From an uncultured Bacteroides sp. (GTDB taxonomy: Bacteria > Bacteroidota > Bacteroidia > Bacteroidales > Bacteroidaceae), in contig NZ_CAUCSQ010000054.1 in assembly GCF_958445495.1 (NCBI RefSeq), positions 1 through 27,701 on the forward strand: a DNA stretch of 27,701 nucleotides, written 5' to 3'. A program made the position numbers and the translations under genes. Positions 7,701-15,540 of this stretch are shown here, one piece after another (position 1 is the stretch's first letter; each line of letters begins with the position of its first letter). The notes beneath the pieces are model-generated. The model had not been told where the DNA came from, searched no databases, and saw only the letters and a list, made by a program, of their open reading frames with translations.

Positions 7701-8049
7701 TGAGGCAGGAGGGGCCTTATTGCCGGGACAAGGAAGGATAGATGCGCAGAAGTACTACCAGATGATAGGTACGGGGAATTATACCACCTCCGGATACTAT
7801 GTCTATAGCGCCACGAATGTCCGTTTGCAAGAGCTGACCTTGAGCTACAAATTCCCCAATCTTTGGTTTAGGAACGTACTGAAAGACGTAACACTGTCAT
7901 TTATCGCCAATAATCCTTGGATGCTTTATTGCAAGGCTCCGCATGATCCTGAACTGACTCCGTCTACCGGAACCTATGGGCAGGGCAATGACTATTTCAT
8001 GCAACCGAGCGTGAGAAGTTTCGGTTTCGGTATCAAATTTAAACTGTAA
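4729..8049 (+). CDS. SusC-family TonB-dependent outer-membrane transporter with STN domain
   Basis: A 1106-residue outer-membrane barrel that imports oligosaccharides together with the SusD partner encoded next. In order: a signal peptide (about 1-34, hydrophobic FLTFLSLLLIQTLAF); an STN domain (about 38-108, ITIQQKNITVIDALKTVEKQ), the mark of transporters that signal to an anti-sigma factor; a carboxypeptidase-regulatory-like domain (about 121-195, VADENGEPLIGVNISVDG); a TonB-box-like DEVVVTALGIKR (199-210); the plug (VVMRGSKSIEGDNNALYVVDG, and SVLSGPSAAALYGSNAANGV); then a long TonB-dependent barrel ending in SFGFGIKFKL. The susD start is 6 bp after the stop. The STN domain agrees with control by the upstream ECF/FecR pair. 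The substrate cannot be read from the barrel; the neighbouring GH18 suggests an N-glycan or another glycan with a GlcNAc-GlcNAc core. Confidence 0.95.
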   Translation: MLQIYEKIADLIAQKRVFLTFLSLLLIQTLAFTQNDGRITIQQKNITVIDALKTVEKQSKMSINYSDSQLKGKEIARLDLQNASVTASLDAILEGTGFSYQVNGSYIVIIEKKPAVIQVVKDVKGKVADENGEPLIGVNISVDGSSTGTITDFDGNFIIKAPENSLIKVSYIGYATQMVPVSGKEFYRIVMKQDTEVLDEVVVTALGIKRAEKALSYNVQQVKGDELTAVKDANFVNSLNGKIAGVSINKSASGVGGATRVVMRGSKSIEGDNNALYVVDGIPLFNTNMGNTDSGIMGEGKAGTEGIADFNPEDIESISVLSGPSAAALYGSNAANGVILITTKKGKEGKLQLSFSSSSEFSKAYMTPEFQNTYGNKDGMFESWGDKLATPTSYDPKNDFFHTGTNFINSLTLSTGTKQNQTFASISSTNSKGIVPNNEYDRLNFTIRNTATFLDDKLQLDLGASYVKQKDKNMVSQGQYWNPVMAAYLFPRGENFEAVKTFERYDQSRNIPVQYWPVSDATYGSQNPYWTAYRNLATNDKSRYMFNVGLTYKITDWLNAATRYRMDDTYVQFERKVYATSDQKFAEGKKGLYDYSNYKDRQEYADFMLNISKQLKDFNISANLGYSYSNYWSLARGYKGTLLGVTNLFAVSNIDPANGRISETGGDSRVRNHALFANIELGWKSMVYLTLTGRNDWNSRLVNTSEESFFYPSIGLSGIISEMVKLPEFISYLKIRGSYTEVGAPVSESGLTPGTVTTPITGGALVPTGIYPFTDFKAERTRSYELGVSLRLWKKLTAEVTYYKSNTYNQTFIGDLPEASGYKQIYLQAGNVENRGWEASLGYSDTFKDFSFSSNLTFSRNINEIKEMVENYHTAMSPEPINVPEVQKDNGRVILKVGGSIHDIYANTFLKKDSQGYVEIKADGSYGLETGKPVFLGKTSPDFNLGWNNSFAYKGFGLSFLINGRFGGVVTSSTQAILDRFGVSKTTADAREAGGALLPGQGRIDAQKYYQMIGTGNYTTSGYYVYSATNVRLQELTLSYKFPNLWFRNVLKDVTLSFIANNPWMLYCKAPHDPELTPSTGTYGQGNDYFMQPSVRSFGFGIKFKL

Positions 8050-8055
8050 TGTATC

Positions 8056-9696
8056 ATGAAAAAGATAAATCAATATAAGTTATTCGCAGGGGCATACATC
8101 CTGATATGTCTGGCTGCCTGTGATTTTGAAGAAATAAACACGAATCCTTTCGAAATGACCGATGAAATGGGGATACGGGACGGGGTCGCCGTAGGAGGAG
8201 CCATTCTGGCTATGGAGAGGACAGTGCTTCCGGTTGGAACCCAGGCCGATGATACCAAAGTCATCAACCAGTATGAAACATCCTATAATCTGTCAGCCGA
8301 TTCGTGGAGCGGATATTTCGGGCAAAACAACGACTGGGAAAGCGGTTATAACAATACAACCTATTATCTGTACGACGATTGGGTTTCCGCGACATACAGG
8401 AACTCGTACACCGAGTTGCTCGCCTCCTGGAAATCGGTAAAAATCGAAACGGAAAAGACCGGAGCATCAGAACTTTTCGCTTTAGCTCAGATATTGAAGA
8501 TTTCCGCATGGCATAAAACACTGGAGACTTTTGGCCCGATTCCCTATACGCATGCGGGAGAGTCCATGTTGGTGATACCCTTCGATAGCGAGAAAGATGC
8601 GTATGCCGCCATATTCACGGAACTGACGGCCGCCATAGACGAATTGGCTCCTTTGGCGGAACAGGGAGGGGCTATTGTTGCCGATTATGATGCCGTATAT
8701 GCCGGTGATGCGAAAAAATGGGTGAAATATGCCAACTCCCTGATGCTTCGGCTGGCGATGCGTATCAGTTATGTCGATGAAGAAACCGCTAAGAAGTATG
8801 CATTGCAAGCTTTGCAACATCCGATTGGAGTCATGGCTGTTAAAAGCGATGAAGCCCAGATGAGCAACGGTGCGGGTATGGTATTCCGCAATAATATCGA
8901 GTGGTTGTCCGAGCAGTATAACGATTGCCGCATGGGCTCCTCTATGTTTTCTTATTTATTAGGCTATGAAGACCCGCGTTTAAGCGCCTATTTCAAATCC
9001 TCGGCAAGCAAATATGCCGAAGAAGCCTTTGACGGAGAAAAATACCAGGCAGTTCCTCCGGGAAATACGAAAGGCCAGAATGATACCTATACGGCATTTT
9101 CAAAACCTAATTTGACGACAACGACACCCACTTACTGGATGCGTGCTTCGGAAGTTTACTTCCTGAGAGCGGAAGCCGCCTTGAGATGGGAAGGTAAATT
9201 CGGGGATGCGGCGTCCTTGTATAAACAAGGAGTCGCAATGTCTTTTGAGGAGAACGGCGTCAGTGAATCCGTAGATGATTATCTGGATACGGACAATGAA
9301 CCGGTTGCGCACGATATGAAGGCAGGCGGCAATTATAGCTATTATGCGTCAAAGCCGACCGGCGCGACGACCGGATTCAGTGGAACCGATGAAGAAAAAC
9401 TGGAAAAGATAATGATTCAGAAATGGATCGCTTTATACCCGAACGGGCAAGAAGCGTGGACGGAATGGAGAAGGACCGGTTATCCGAAGTTGAATCCCGT
9501 ACAGAGAAATAACGGACAAGGGCAGGGCGTAACTTCCCAGGGAGGCATTCGCCGTATGGTTTATCCGAACAGCTTCTCGCAATCGGATGCTGCCGGTGTG
9601 GCTAATTACAATGCAGCGGTCAGTTTGCTTAAAGTTGCCGAGGATTCGCCGATAACCAAGCTTTGGTGGGATTGTAAAACAGATGTCTACGAATAA
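8056..9696 (+). CDS. SusD-like surface glycan-binding lipoprotein
   Basis: A 546-residue partner of the SusC transporter; it forms the lid of the pair and captures glycan at the cell surface. The signal peptide ends in a lipobox (ICLAAC, lipidated Cys22) followed by DFEE, acidic residues of the kind that send Bacteroides lipoproteins to the surface. The body looks like the SusD_2-type family: FALAQILKISAWHKTLETFG with GPIPYTHAG, a helical TPR-like first half, and a C-terminal MIQKWIALYPNGQEAWTEWR motif, which is typical of SusD-like proteins. It lies 6 bp after susC and 3 bp before the GH18 gene, so all four genes are probably co-transcribed. No truncation is visible. Confidence 0.95.
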   Translation: MKKINQYKLFAGAYILICLAACDFEEINTNPFEMTDEMGIRDGVAVGGAILAMERTVLPVGTQADDTKVINQYETSYNLSADSWSGYFGQNNDWESGYNNTTYYLYDDWVSATYRNSYTELLASWKSVKIETEKTGASELFALAQILKISAWHKTLETFGPIPYTHAGESMLVIPFDSEKDAYAAIFTELTAAIDELAPLAEQGGAIVADYDAVYAGDAKKWVKYANSLMLRLAMRISYVDEETAKKYALQALQHPIGVMAVKSDEAQMSNGAGMVFRNNIEWLSEQYNDCRMGSSMFSYLLGYEDPRLSAYFKSSASKYAEEAFDGEKYQAVPPGNTKGQNDTYTAFSKPNLTTTTPTYWMRASEVYFLRAEAALRWEGKFGDAASLYKQGVAMSFEENGVSESVDDYLDTDNEPVAHDMKAGGNYSYYASKPTGATTGFSGTDEEKLEKIMIQKWIALYPNGQEAWTEWRRTGYPKLNPVQRNNGQGQGVTSQGGIRRMVYPNSFSQSDAAGVANYNAAVSLLKVAEDSPITKLWWDCKTDVYE

Positions 9697-9699
9697 ACT

Positions 9700-10881
9700 A
9701 TGAATAATATGAAAATGTTAAGAAAACTATTATATATGATTCCTTTGGCAGGAATGATTCTCACATCATGCGTTGAAGTGGAAAGTGAGGAATTCGAACA
9801 TATTGGCGGCTATAATACAATGGATAATGCGGAAAGCGAACAGTATTATGCGGAACTCCGTGCCTGGAAAGAAACGGGGCACAACTACGGCCGGCCTGTC
9901 TCTTTCGGATGGTTCAGCAACTGGTCGCCGGCAGGACCTATCCGTAAAGGCTATCTGGCATCGTTGCCGGATAGTATTGACATGGTATCGATGTGGAGCA
10001 ATCCGTTTGATATGGATGAGGCTAAAATTGCGGATAAGAATATCTTCCAGCAGAAAAAAGGCGGTAAAATCTTCGCATGTTTTATTTTACATAACATCGG
10101 TAAAGGAATCACCCCTTCGTCGGTTTCGGAGAAAGTGCAGGCTGAAAACCCGGATGCTTCCAGTGACGAGCTGAATGAGATGATAACCAAAGCGACAGAA
10201 GAATATTGGGGATTTACCAGCGGAGAACACGGGACGGAAGACCACATTGCAGCTATCCGGAAATATGCCAGAGCGATGGCCGACAAGATTGTCGCTACCG
10301 GATATGACGGTCTGGATATTGACTGGGAACCCAGTGGCGGTGGAGACCACGGAGTCGGTAGCCTGATTGACCCCAATCCCGTCTATATCCCCAAATTGAG
10401 AGACTATGATTACGGGAAATATCTTCATGTTTTTGTGGAAGAATTAGGAAAATATTTTGGTCCGTTGGCTACGGAACGTCCGGACGGCAAGTATTACTAT
10501 TTGGCTATTGACGGTGAAATCTGGCATGTAACCAAAGAATCGGCCCCTTACTTTGATTATTTTATCAGCCAGGCCTATTATTCGTTCAGCGGTGAATCCA
10601 GGATTAACCAGGTGAGAGACTGGTGCGAAGAATACTATGATACCCGCAAGCATATCCTGACGGAAGATTTCGAGCGGAACTGGAACAGCGGGGGCGTTTT
10701 GTTGGACTGGGCCGGATTTAATTCCGTACAGGGTCCGAAAGGGGGTGTGGGAGCCTATCGTTTGGATAATGATTATGATAATACGCCTGATTACAAATAC
10801 ATGCGTCAGGCTATACAGATTAACCAGCAGGTTTACCGGGAGTATATTAAAGAACATTCTAATAATACAGAACAGCAATGA
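9700..10881 (+). CDS. Glycoside hydrolase family 18 lipoprotein (endo-beta-N-acetylglucosaminidase-like)
   Basis: A 393-residue surface lipoprotein with the GH18 barrel. The lipobox is LTSC (Cys24), followed by VEVESEE, again acidic. The catalytic motif DxxDxDxE is intact: D203-G-L-D206-I-D208-W-E210, with E210 the expected acid and D208 assisting the substrate-assisted mechanism. Downstream, Q291-A-Y293 fits the conserved strand with the substrate-contacting tyrosine. The size and motif context resemble Endo F/H-like enzymes in host-glycan loci of Bacteroides, which cut the GlcNAc-GlcNAc core of N-glycans; a chitinase-like role is less likely but cannot be excluded. ATG 9700 is followed by a second ATG at 9709. 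The stop overlaps the next gene's start in ATGA, showing translational coupling with the LamG-like protein. Confidence 0.88.
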   Translation: MNNMKMLRKLLYMIPLAGMILTSCVEVESEEFEHIGGYNTMDNAESEQYYAELRAWKETGHNYGRPVSFGWFSNWSPAGPIRKGYLASLPDSIDMVSMWSNPFDMDEAKIADKNIFQQKKGGKIFACFILHNIGKGITPSSVSEKVQAENPDASSDELNEMITKATEEYWGFTSGEHGTEDHIAAIRKYARAMADKIVATGYDGLDIDWEPSGGGDHGVGSLIDPNPVYIPKLRDYDYGKYLHVFVEELGKYFGPLATERPDGKYYYLAIDGEIWHVTKESAPYFDYFISQAYYSFSGESRINQVRDWCEEYYDTRKHILTEDFERNWNSGGVLLDWAGFNSVQGPKGGVGAYRLDNDYDNTPDYKYMRQAIQINQQVYREYIKEHSNNTEQQ

Positions 10882-12062
10882 AACGAATCCGATTATCATA
10901 TACAACAGCATTAGCCATCCTGATTCTCTTATGTGCCGGATGCAACGATAGTGAAAGCGATTTACTGGAAGCAAAATTATACTTTGAAAATGACGTGATA
11001 AAGGTGGAAGTGGAAGCGGATACCTACGAATGTGAGCTGACTTCGCGTCTGTCAAAGATGGCTGGGAACGATGTGAACGTAAGTTATCAGATTGGCGACC
11101 GGAGCCTTGTCGAGAAGTACAACCAGAAACACGGGACCAATGCGCAATTGATGGCTGCCGGTAACTATGCGATAGAGGAAAGCTCCTCCGTGATAAAAGC
11201 CGGTGAGCTTTATACCGAACCTTGCGAGTTATCTTTAAAGAATATAACGAAAGGGGAAGACGGGATGACCTATATCCTTCCGGTGGTTGCAAGTACTTCC
11301 GATGCCGCACTGATAGATGGTTCGAATGTCACTTATATCGTCGTCAAGAAACCGATAATAATCAATCGCGTATATGAATTCGGAAGCAGATGGTTGGATG
11401 TGCGTTTGCCGACCGCTTATAAAGAAATGTCCTCCGTCACATACGAAGCATTGCTTTATGCGACCTCCTGGAAAAACCTGGGGACGATTATGGGAAATGA
11501 AGGCAATCTGATTTTGCGTACAGGCGACTTGAATCATCCGGATAATGAACTTCAAATAGCAGGAGAATTTGCGATGCAGATTGACGAAGCCACCTGTACT
11601 GCATACCAGAAAGGAAAATGGTATCATGTAGCGTTTACCTATGATGCTTCGGCGGCGGTGGGAAACATATACCTGAACGGGGTGCAGGTCGCCACTAAAC
11701 CGGGAGGTTCCAAACCCTTTAATTTGAATGAGCGGTTCTGTATCGGTTACGCTTATGATTTTGACCGCTATCGCAAATGGAACGGGTATATGAGTGAAGT
11801 ACGCCTGTGGTCGGTGGCCCGTACTGCTAACCAGATTCGCGAAAGCATGATGTATGTAGACCCGAATTCGGACGGGCTGGTCGGTTATTGGAAACTGAAC
11901 GGGGAAGATTATGAGAACCGGGACGGCGTATGGTATGTATTAGACCAATCCCCGAACCATTATGATGCGACCTCAAATAGCGGTTTGCGGGGCGAGAACG
12001 CAGGTTCCAGCCAGACTTATCGCGAGCCGATTGTGAAAGAGTTAAGAGTGGAGCTTAAATAA
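10878..12062 (+). CDS. DUF1735 plus LamG-like (concanavalin A fold) surface lipoprotein
   Basis: A 394-residue lipoprotein with lipobox LCAGC (Cys22) followed by NDSESD, suggesting surface display. Residues about 30-150 match the DUF1735-type domain of Bacteroides glycan-locus proteins (VSYQIGDRSLVEKYN, the NYAIEESSSVIKAGE region, then YILPVVASTSDAALIDGSN). Residues about 165-380 form a LamG-like jelly roll (WYHVAFTYDASAAVGNIYLN, GYMSEVRLWSVARTANQIRE, DGLVGYWKLNGED). There are no glycosidase residues I recognise, so a glycan-binding role is most likely, handing substrate to the GH18 enzyme or SusD. It overlaps the GH18 gene by 4 bp and is the last gene of the locus. The same DUF1735-LamG and GH18 combination is known in other Bacteroides N-glycan loci. 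Confidence 0.82.
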   Translation: MKRIRLSYTTALAILILLCAGCNDSESDLLEAKLYFENDVIKVEVEADTYECELTSRLSKMAGNDVNVSYQIGDRSLVEKYNQKHGTNAQLMAAGNYAIEESSSVIKAGELYTEPCELSLKNITKGEDGMTYILPVVASTSDAALIDGSNVTYIVVKKPIIINRVYEFGSRWLDVRLPTAYKEMSSVTYEALLYATSWKNLGTIMGNEGNLILRTGDLNHPDNELQIAGEFAMQIDEATCTAYQKGKWYHVAFTYDASAAVGNIYLNGVQVATKPGGSKPFNLNERFCIGYAYDFDRYRKWNGYMSEVRLWSVARTANQIRESMMYVDPNSDGLVGYWKLNGEDYENRDGVWYVLDQSPNHYDATSNSGLRGENAGSSQTYREPIVKELRVELK

Positions 12063-12090
12063 ACCGGGATTAATTGCCGGTTGAGCTGAA

Positions 12091-12212
12091 AAGGCTGTCT
12101 CCTGTTCCTGTTTTTTGCGACATTTACATTTACGACATTATAAATATCTAATGAAAATATAAATGTATATTGGGAAAGAAAAGCTACAGTGAACAGATTT
12201 TGGGACAGCCTT
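12091..12212. repeat. MITE-like element with terminal inverted repeats
   Basis: aaggctgtctc (12091-12101) and gggacagcctt (12202-12212) are inverted repeats matching at 10 of 11 positions. They enclose 100 bp of AT-rich non-coding sequence with internal repetition (cgacatttacatttacgacatt). The layout suits a miniature inverted-repeat element. No target-site duplication is obvious, so the origin is uncertain. Confidence 0.4.
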
Positions 12213-12289
12213 GCTATTGATATCTACAAGCCCCAAAAGGCAATCCCCTCAATCTTATCATCTCCATAGGGATATTCATAGAAAAAATA

Positions 12290-12325
12290 AAGGCAACTAA
12301 CTCATTGCGAATTAGTTGCCTTTTT
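12290..12325. terminator. Bidirectional intrinsic terminator
   Basis: An 11-bp stem, aaggcaactaa (12290-12300) with ttagttgcctt (12312-12322), is followed by T's on the + strand and preceded by an A-rich run (gaaaaaata) that gives T's on the other strand. It lies between convergent genes and can end both the glycan locus and the acyl-CoA ligase transcript. Confidence 0.85.
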
Positions 12326-12421
12326 GTACCATTGAATGTCCCTTCATTGAATGTCCCTCCATAGAGTCACGGTTGAAGCTAAAAATGAAGGAAGATTCCT
12401 TATTCAATAAATCCTTGTCAT

Positions 12422-14077
12422 TTATTTCTCGTCATTCTGGCGGATTTCCACCCGGCGGATTTTTCCACTGATAGTTTTCGGCAGTTCCTCGACAAATTCA
12501 ATGACCCGCGGATATTTGTAAGGAGCGGTCACCTTCTTTACGTGGGTTTGCAACTCCTTAACCAGTTCTTCTCCGGCGCGCGCCTTATAATCTTTAGATA
12601 AAACAATCGTTGCTTTCACCACCTGGCCGCGAATCTCGTCGGGTACTCCCGTAATGGCACATTCCACGACAGCCGGGTGAGTCATCAATGCACTTTCCAC
12701 TTCAAACGGGCCGATGCGGTAGCCGGAACTCTTGATAACATCATCTGCACGGCCTACGAACCAAAGATAGCCGTCCTCGTCTTTCCAAGCGACATCTCCG
12801 GTGTAGTAAATGCCGTCGTGCCACGCCTCGCGGGTACGTTCCGCATCCCGGTAATACTCTTTAAAAAGTCCGAGAGGCTTGCCTTTGCCGGTGCGGATAA
12901 CGATTTGTCCTTGTTCGCCGGCTTCGACAGAACGGCCTTCATAGTCAATCAAGTCCACGTCATATTGAGGATTCGGCAGTCCCATGCTTCCTGGTTTGGG
13001 TTCCATCCAAGGCATAGTCGCTATAGTCAGCGTCGTTTCCGTTTGCCCGAATCCTTCCATCAGCTTGATACCTGTCAGTTTCTTGAAAGTCTCGAATACG
13101 GCAGGGTTCAAAGCCTCTCCGGCGATGGTACAGTATTTGAGAGAAGACAAGTCGTATTTTGTCAAATCTTCATGAATCAGGAAACGGAAAATCGTAGGAG
13201 GTGCGCAGAGTGAAGTGACATGATAATCATGAATCTTCTGCAGGATATCTCCCGGAGTAAACTTCTCATGGTCATAAACAAAAATGTTTGCCCCGGCAAT
13301 CCACTGCCCGTAAAGTTTTCCCCATACAGCCTTTCCCCAACCGGTATCGGCAATGGTGAGATGAAGACTGTCTTCGTTCAGGTTGTGCCAGAAACTGCCC
13401 GTAACGATATGTCCCAAAGGATAAGTGAAATCGTGCGCCACCATCTTCGGCTCTCCGGTAGTGCCGGACGTAAAATACATGAGCGAGATGTCGTCGTTCG
13501 TATTTGCATGCCTGGGGCGGACAAAAGGAGCGGCATTCTCGATACCCTGGTGGAAATCTTCGAATCCTTCCGGAACTTCAGGCCCTACGCTGACCAGCTT
13601 CTCCACAGTCGGGCATTCGGGCATGGCATCTTTGACATGTTGCAGGATAATCTCCTCCCCCGCCGCCACAATCATTTTAATATCAGCGGCGTTGCAACGA
13701 TAAACAATATCCTTTTTAGTCAGTAAGTGGGTAGCCGGAATAACAGTCGCCCCCAGTTTATGAAGAGCCACGATGCTGTACCAGAATTCATAACGGCGTT
13801 TTAGAATCAGCATAACCATGTCGCCCCGGCTGACGCCCAAGCTTTGGAAATAGGAAGCCGTCATATCCGTATAACGTTTCATATCGGCAAATGAAAACTG
13901 GCGGCTTTCACCTTTGTCATTAGTCCAGAGCAAAGCTTTTTTGTCAGGCTGTTCGGCAGCCCAGGCATCTACCACGTCATAACCGAAATTGAAATTCTCG
14001 GGAACACTTATTTTCAGGTTCTTGATAAAATCCTCCTGTGAAGCAAAGGAGGTCTGCGATAAAAATCTTTCTACCAT
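12422..14077 (-). CDS. AMP-forming acyl-CoA synthetase (acetyl/medium-chain type)
   Basis: A 551-residue cytoplasmic ligase that adenylates a carboxylic acid with ATP and transfers it to CoA. The ATP-binding loop is TSGTTGEPK (203-211). The YYTGDVAWKDEDGYLWFVGR and DDVIKSSGYRIGPFEVES motifs and the C-terminal PKTISGKIRR, with catalytic Lys539, are all intact. The length and the conserved SGYRIGPFEVES are closest to the medium-chain acyl-CoA synthetase/acetyl-CoA synthetase-like group; the acid used (acetate, propionate, a longer or aromatic acid) cannot be told from sequence. It starts 7 bp after the XRE-cupin regulator gene, and the two form an operon. The shared bidirectional terminator ends it. 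Confidence 0.9.
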   Translation of the reverse strand: MVERFLSQTSFASQEDFIKNLKISVPENFNFGYDVVDAWAAEQPDKKALLWTNDKGESRQFSFADMKRYTDMTASYFQSLGVSRGDMVMLILKRRYEFWYSIVALHKLGATVIPATHLLTKKDIVYRCNAADIKMIVAAGEEIILQHVKDAMPECPTVEKLVSVGPEVPEGFEDFHQGIENAAPFVRPRHANTNDDISLMYFTSGTTGEPKMVAHDFTYPLGHIVTGSFWHNLNEDSLHLTIADTGWGKAVWGKLYGQWIAGANIFVYDHEKFTPGDILQKIHDYHVTSLCAPPTIFRFLIHEDLTKYDLSSLKYCTIAGEALNPAVFETFKKLTGIKLMEGFGQTETTLTIATMPWMEPKPGSMGLPNPQYDVDLIDYEGRSVEAGEQGQIVIRTGKGKPLGLFKEYYRDAERTREAWHDGIYYTGDVAWKDEDGYLWFVGRADDVIKSSGYRIGPFEVESALMTHPAVVECAITGVPDEIRGQVVKATIVLSKDYKARAGEELVKELQTHVKKVTAPYKYPRVIEFVEELPKTISGKIRRVEIRQNDEK

Positions 14078-14084
14078 GATATTA

Positions 14085-14639
14085 TTACATAATTACTGCC
14101 AGAAAACGTACCGTTTTGCCGTCGAGCGCTTTCATGCCGTGTGGAAGTTTGGAATTGAAATAAATGCTGTCGCCTTGGTTGAGGATAATGTCCTTGCCAT
14201 CGATGTTGATAAGCATGCGGCCCTCGATTATGAGATTGAATTCCTGTCCGTTATGCTTGTTGTAATGGATAGGCTCGTCGTTATCTTTCGGCTCGACGGT
14301 GACGATGAAAGGATCGGCGGTACGGTTGATGAAGCCCGACGCCAGTGATTGGTACTTGTAGGCTTTGGTACGTTCGATACTGACACCCTTGCCCGCACGG
14401 GTCACGAAATAACTGCTCATTTTAGGCTCTTCGCCAAACATCAGGGCATCGAGGGCGATGTTGTAAGTACGCGCAATCTTTTGCAGCATACTGACGGAAA
14501 TATCGTAATCGCCGGTTTCTGCGAGCCGGTATTCTTCAGCGGATATGTCGCTGTCGCGGGCGATATCCTCAGCGGTCAGTTCCAGTACGTCGCGCAATCC
14601 GCGGAGGCGTTCTGCTATTTGTTTAATCTGGTCGTTCAT
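14085..14639 (-). CDS. XRE-family transcriptional regulator with C-terminal cupin
   Basis: A 184-residue DNA-binding protein. Residues about 9-63 are an XRE helix-turn-helix (LRDVLELTAEDIARDSDISAEEYRLAETG). Residues about 110-182 are a cupin_2 barrel (HYNKHNGQEFNLIIEGRMLI, then GDSIYFNSKLPHGMKAL) that may sense a small molecule. Regulators of this design commonly sit beside metabolic genes they control. Here the acyl-CoA ligase follows at 7 bp, so local control of that gene, and perhaps sensing of its substrate or product, is inferred. No clear promoter pair is seen in the short gap upstream (14640-14704). Confidence 0.88.
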   Translation of the reverse strand: MNDQIKQIAERLRGLRDVLELTAEDIARDSDISAEEYRLAETGDYDISVSMLQKIARTYNIALDALMFGEEPKMSSYFVTRAGKGVSIERTKAYKYQSLASGFINRTADPFIVTVEPKDNDEPIHYNKHNGQEFNLIIEGRMLINIDGKDIILNQGDSIYFNSKLPHGMKALDGKTVRFLAVIM

Positions 14640-14704
14640 ATTTTAAAATTATAAGTTTATGTCTTTTTGAATATTTTGAACAGTCTCGTTTCAAAGTCCG
14701 GAAA

Positions 14705-15478
14705 CTATCGGGAAGCCTTCATCGCCTTGATGACGGCAGATGTGAAACCATTGTGCTCCAGCTCGTTGATACCTTTAATCGTGATTCCTCCCGGAGTAGT
14801 GACTTTGTCTATTTCCACACTGGGATGAGTGTCGTTATTCTGAATCAGCGCAGCCGCTCCTTTCAGGGATTGCGCAATCATGTCCCTTGCATCCTTGGGC
14901 CGGATTCCCATTTCGATTCCCGCCTGCATGGCAGCCTGGACATATTTTAGCACATAAGCGATGCCGCAAGACGCCAATGCCGTGCCCGCCGCTATCTTAT
15001 CTTCGGGAATGAGCATGACCGTACCCATCTCGCTGAATAACCGGAGGATGAATTTCTCCTGTTCGTCGTTCGTATTGCGTGCGGCGATGAGCGTCATGCT
15101 CTCCAGCTCGCTGATGGCGGTATTCGGAATCAGGCGGAACATAGGCATTTCCGGTGCTATTACATAATGTGCCAATGCCTCGAAACTGATGCCGGCAGCT
15201 ACGGATATGAGTATTTGTTTACTCTTCAGTTTTAATTCGCGCATTACAGGTTCCACAAACCAAGGCTTTACAGCCAGGATTACGATATCCGCGCCGGCTG
15301 CCGCTTCCGTATTATTCTGGGTGGTATGGATTCCCGGAAACTCCTGTTTCAGTAATTCCAGTTTTCCGGTACTGGGGTTAGACACGATGATATCTGAATC
15401 TTTTATCAGACTTCCCTTTGCCAGGCCGCGGGCTATTGAGCCGCCCATATTGCCTGCACCGATAATGGCTATTTTCAT
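14705..15478 (-). CDS. proC: Pyrroline-5-carboxylate reductase
   Basis: A 257-residue enzyme that reduces 1-pyrroline-5-carboxylate to L-proline with NAD(P)H, the last step of proline synthesis, in the cytoplasm. The Rossmann loop is at the very N-terminus (MKIAIIGAGNMGGSIARGL). The conserved C-terminal part is present (ASCGIAYVLKYVQAAMQAGI, and KVTTPGGITIKGINELEHNG). I set the start at ATG 15478; a longer frame from 15538 would put 20 residues before the Rossmann strand and overlap the promoter. It has its own promoter (15509-15539), just downstream of the argD terminator, so it is probably a separate unit from the arg operon although it shares direction and the glutamate-family theme. Confidence 0.93.
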   Translation of the reverse strand: MKIAIIGAGNMGGSIARGLAKGSLIKDSDIIVSNPSTGKLELLKQEFPGIHTTQNNTEAAAGADIVILAVKPWFVEPVMRELKLKSKQILISVAAGISFEALAHYVIAPEMPMFRLIPNTAISELESMTLIAARNTNDEQEKFILRLFSEMGTVMLIPEDKIAAGTALASCGIAYVLKYVQAAMQAGIEMGIRPKDARDMIAQSLKGAAALIQNNDTHPSVEIDKVTTPGGITIKGINELEHNGFTSAVIKAMKASR

Positions 15479-15508
15479 AAGCGCTTGTTTTAAATGAGTT
15501 GTCACAGA

Positions 15509-15539
15509 CAAAGGTAACAGTAAATAACGAAAAAACAAA
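15509..15539 (-). promoter_or_regulatory. proC promoter
   Basis: On the minus strand, TTTG (15536-15539), 19 bp, then TACCTTTG (15509-15516), a full match to the Bacteroides -33/-7 consensus and spacing. The -7 box is about 30 bp before ATG 15478. The -33 box lies in the T-rich tail of the argD terminator. Confidence 0.75.
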
Positions 15540-15540
15540 A

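Larger units (their letters stand above)
12063..12421. other. Convergent intergenic region with MITE-like repeat and terminator
   Basis: A gene-free gap between the glycan locus and the acyl-CoA ligase. It holds a 122-bp segment bounded by inverted repeats (12091-12212), a bidirectional terminator (12290-12325) and a short tandem pair of cattgaatgtccct (12330-12343 and 12345-12358). Confidence 0.6.

Noticed and set aside
12062..12082. Small hairpin aaccgg/ccggtt right after the last glycan-locus gene
   Set aside because: A six-base stem without a T run. The strong bidirectional terminator at 12290-12325 is a much better end.
12330..12358. Tandem pair of cattgaatgtccct with 15-bp period
   Set aside because: Only two units. 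It is too short to call a repeat array and looks like a local slippage duplication.
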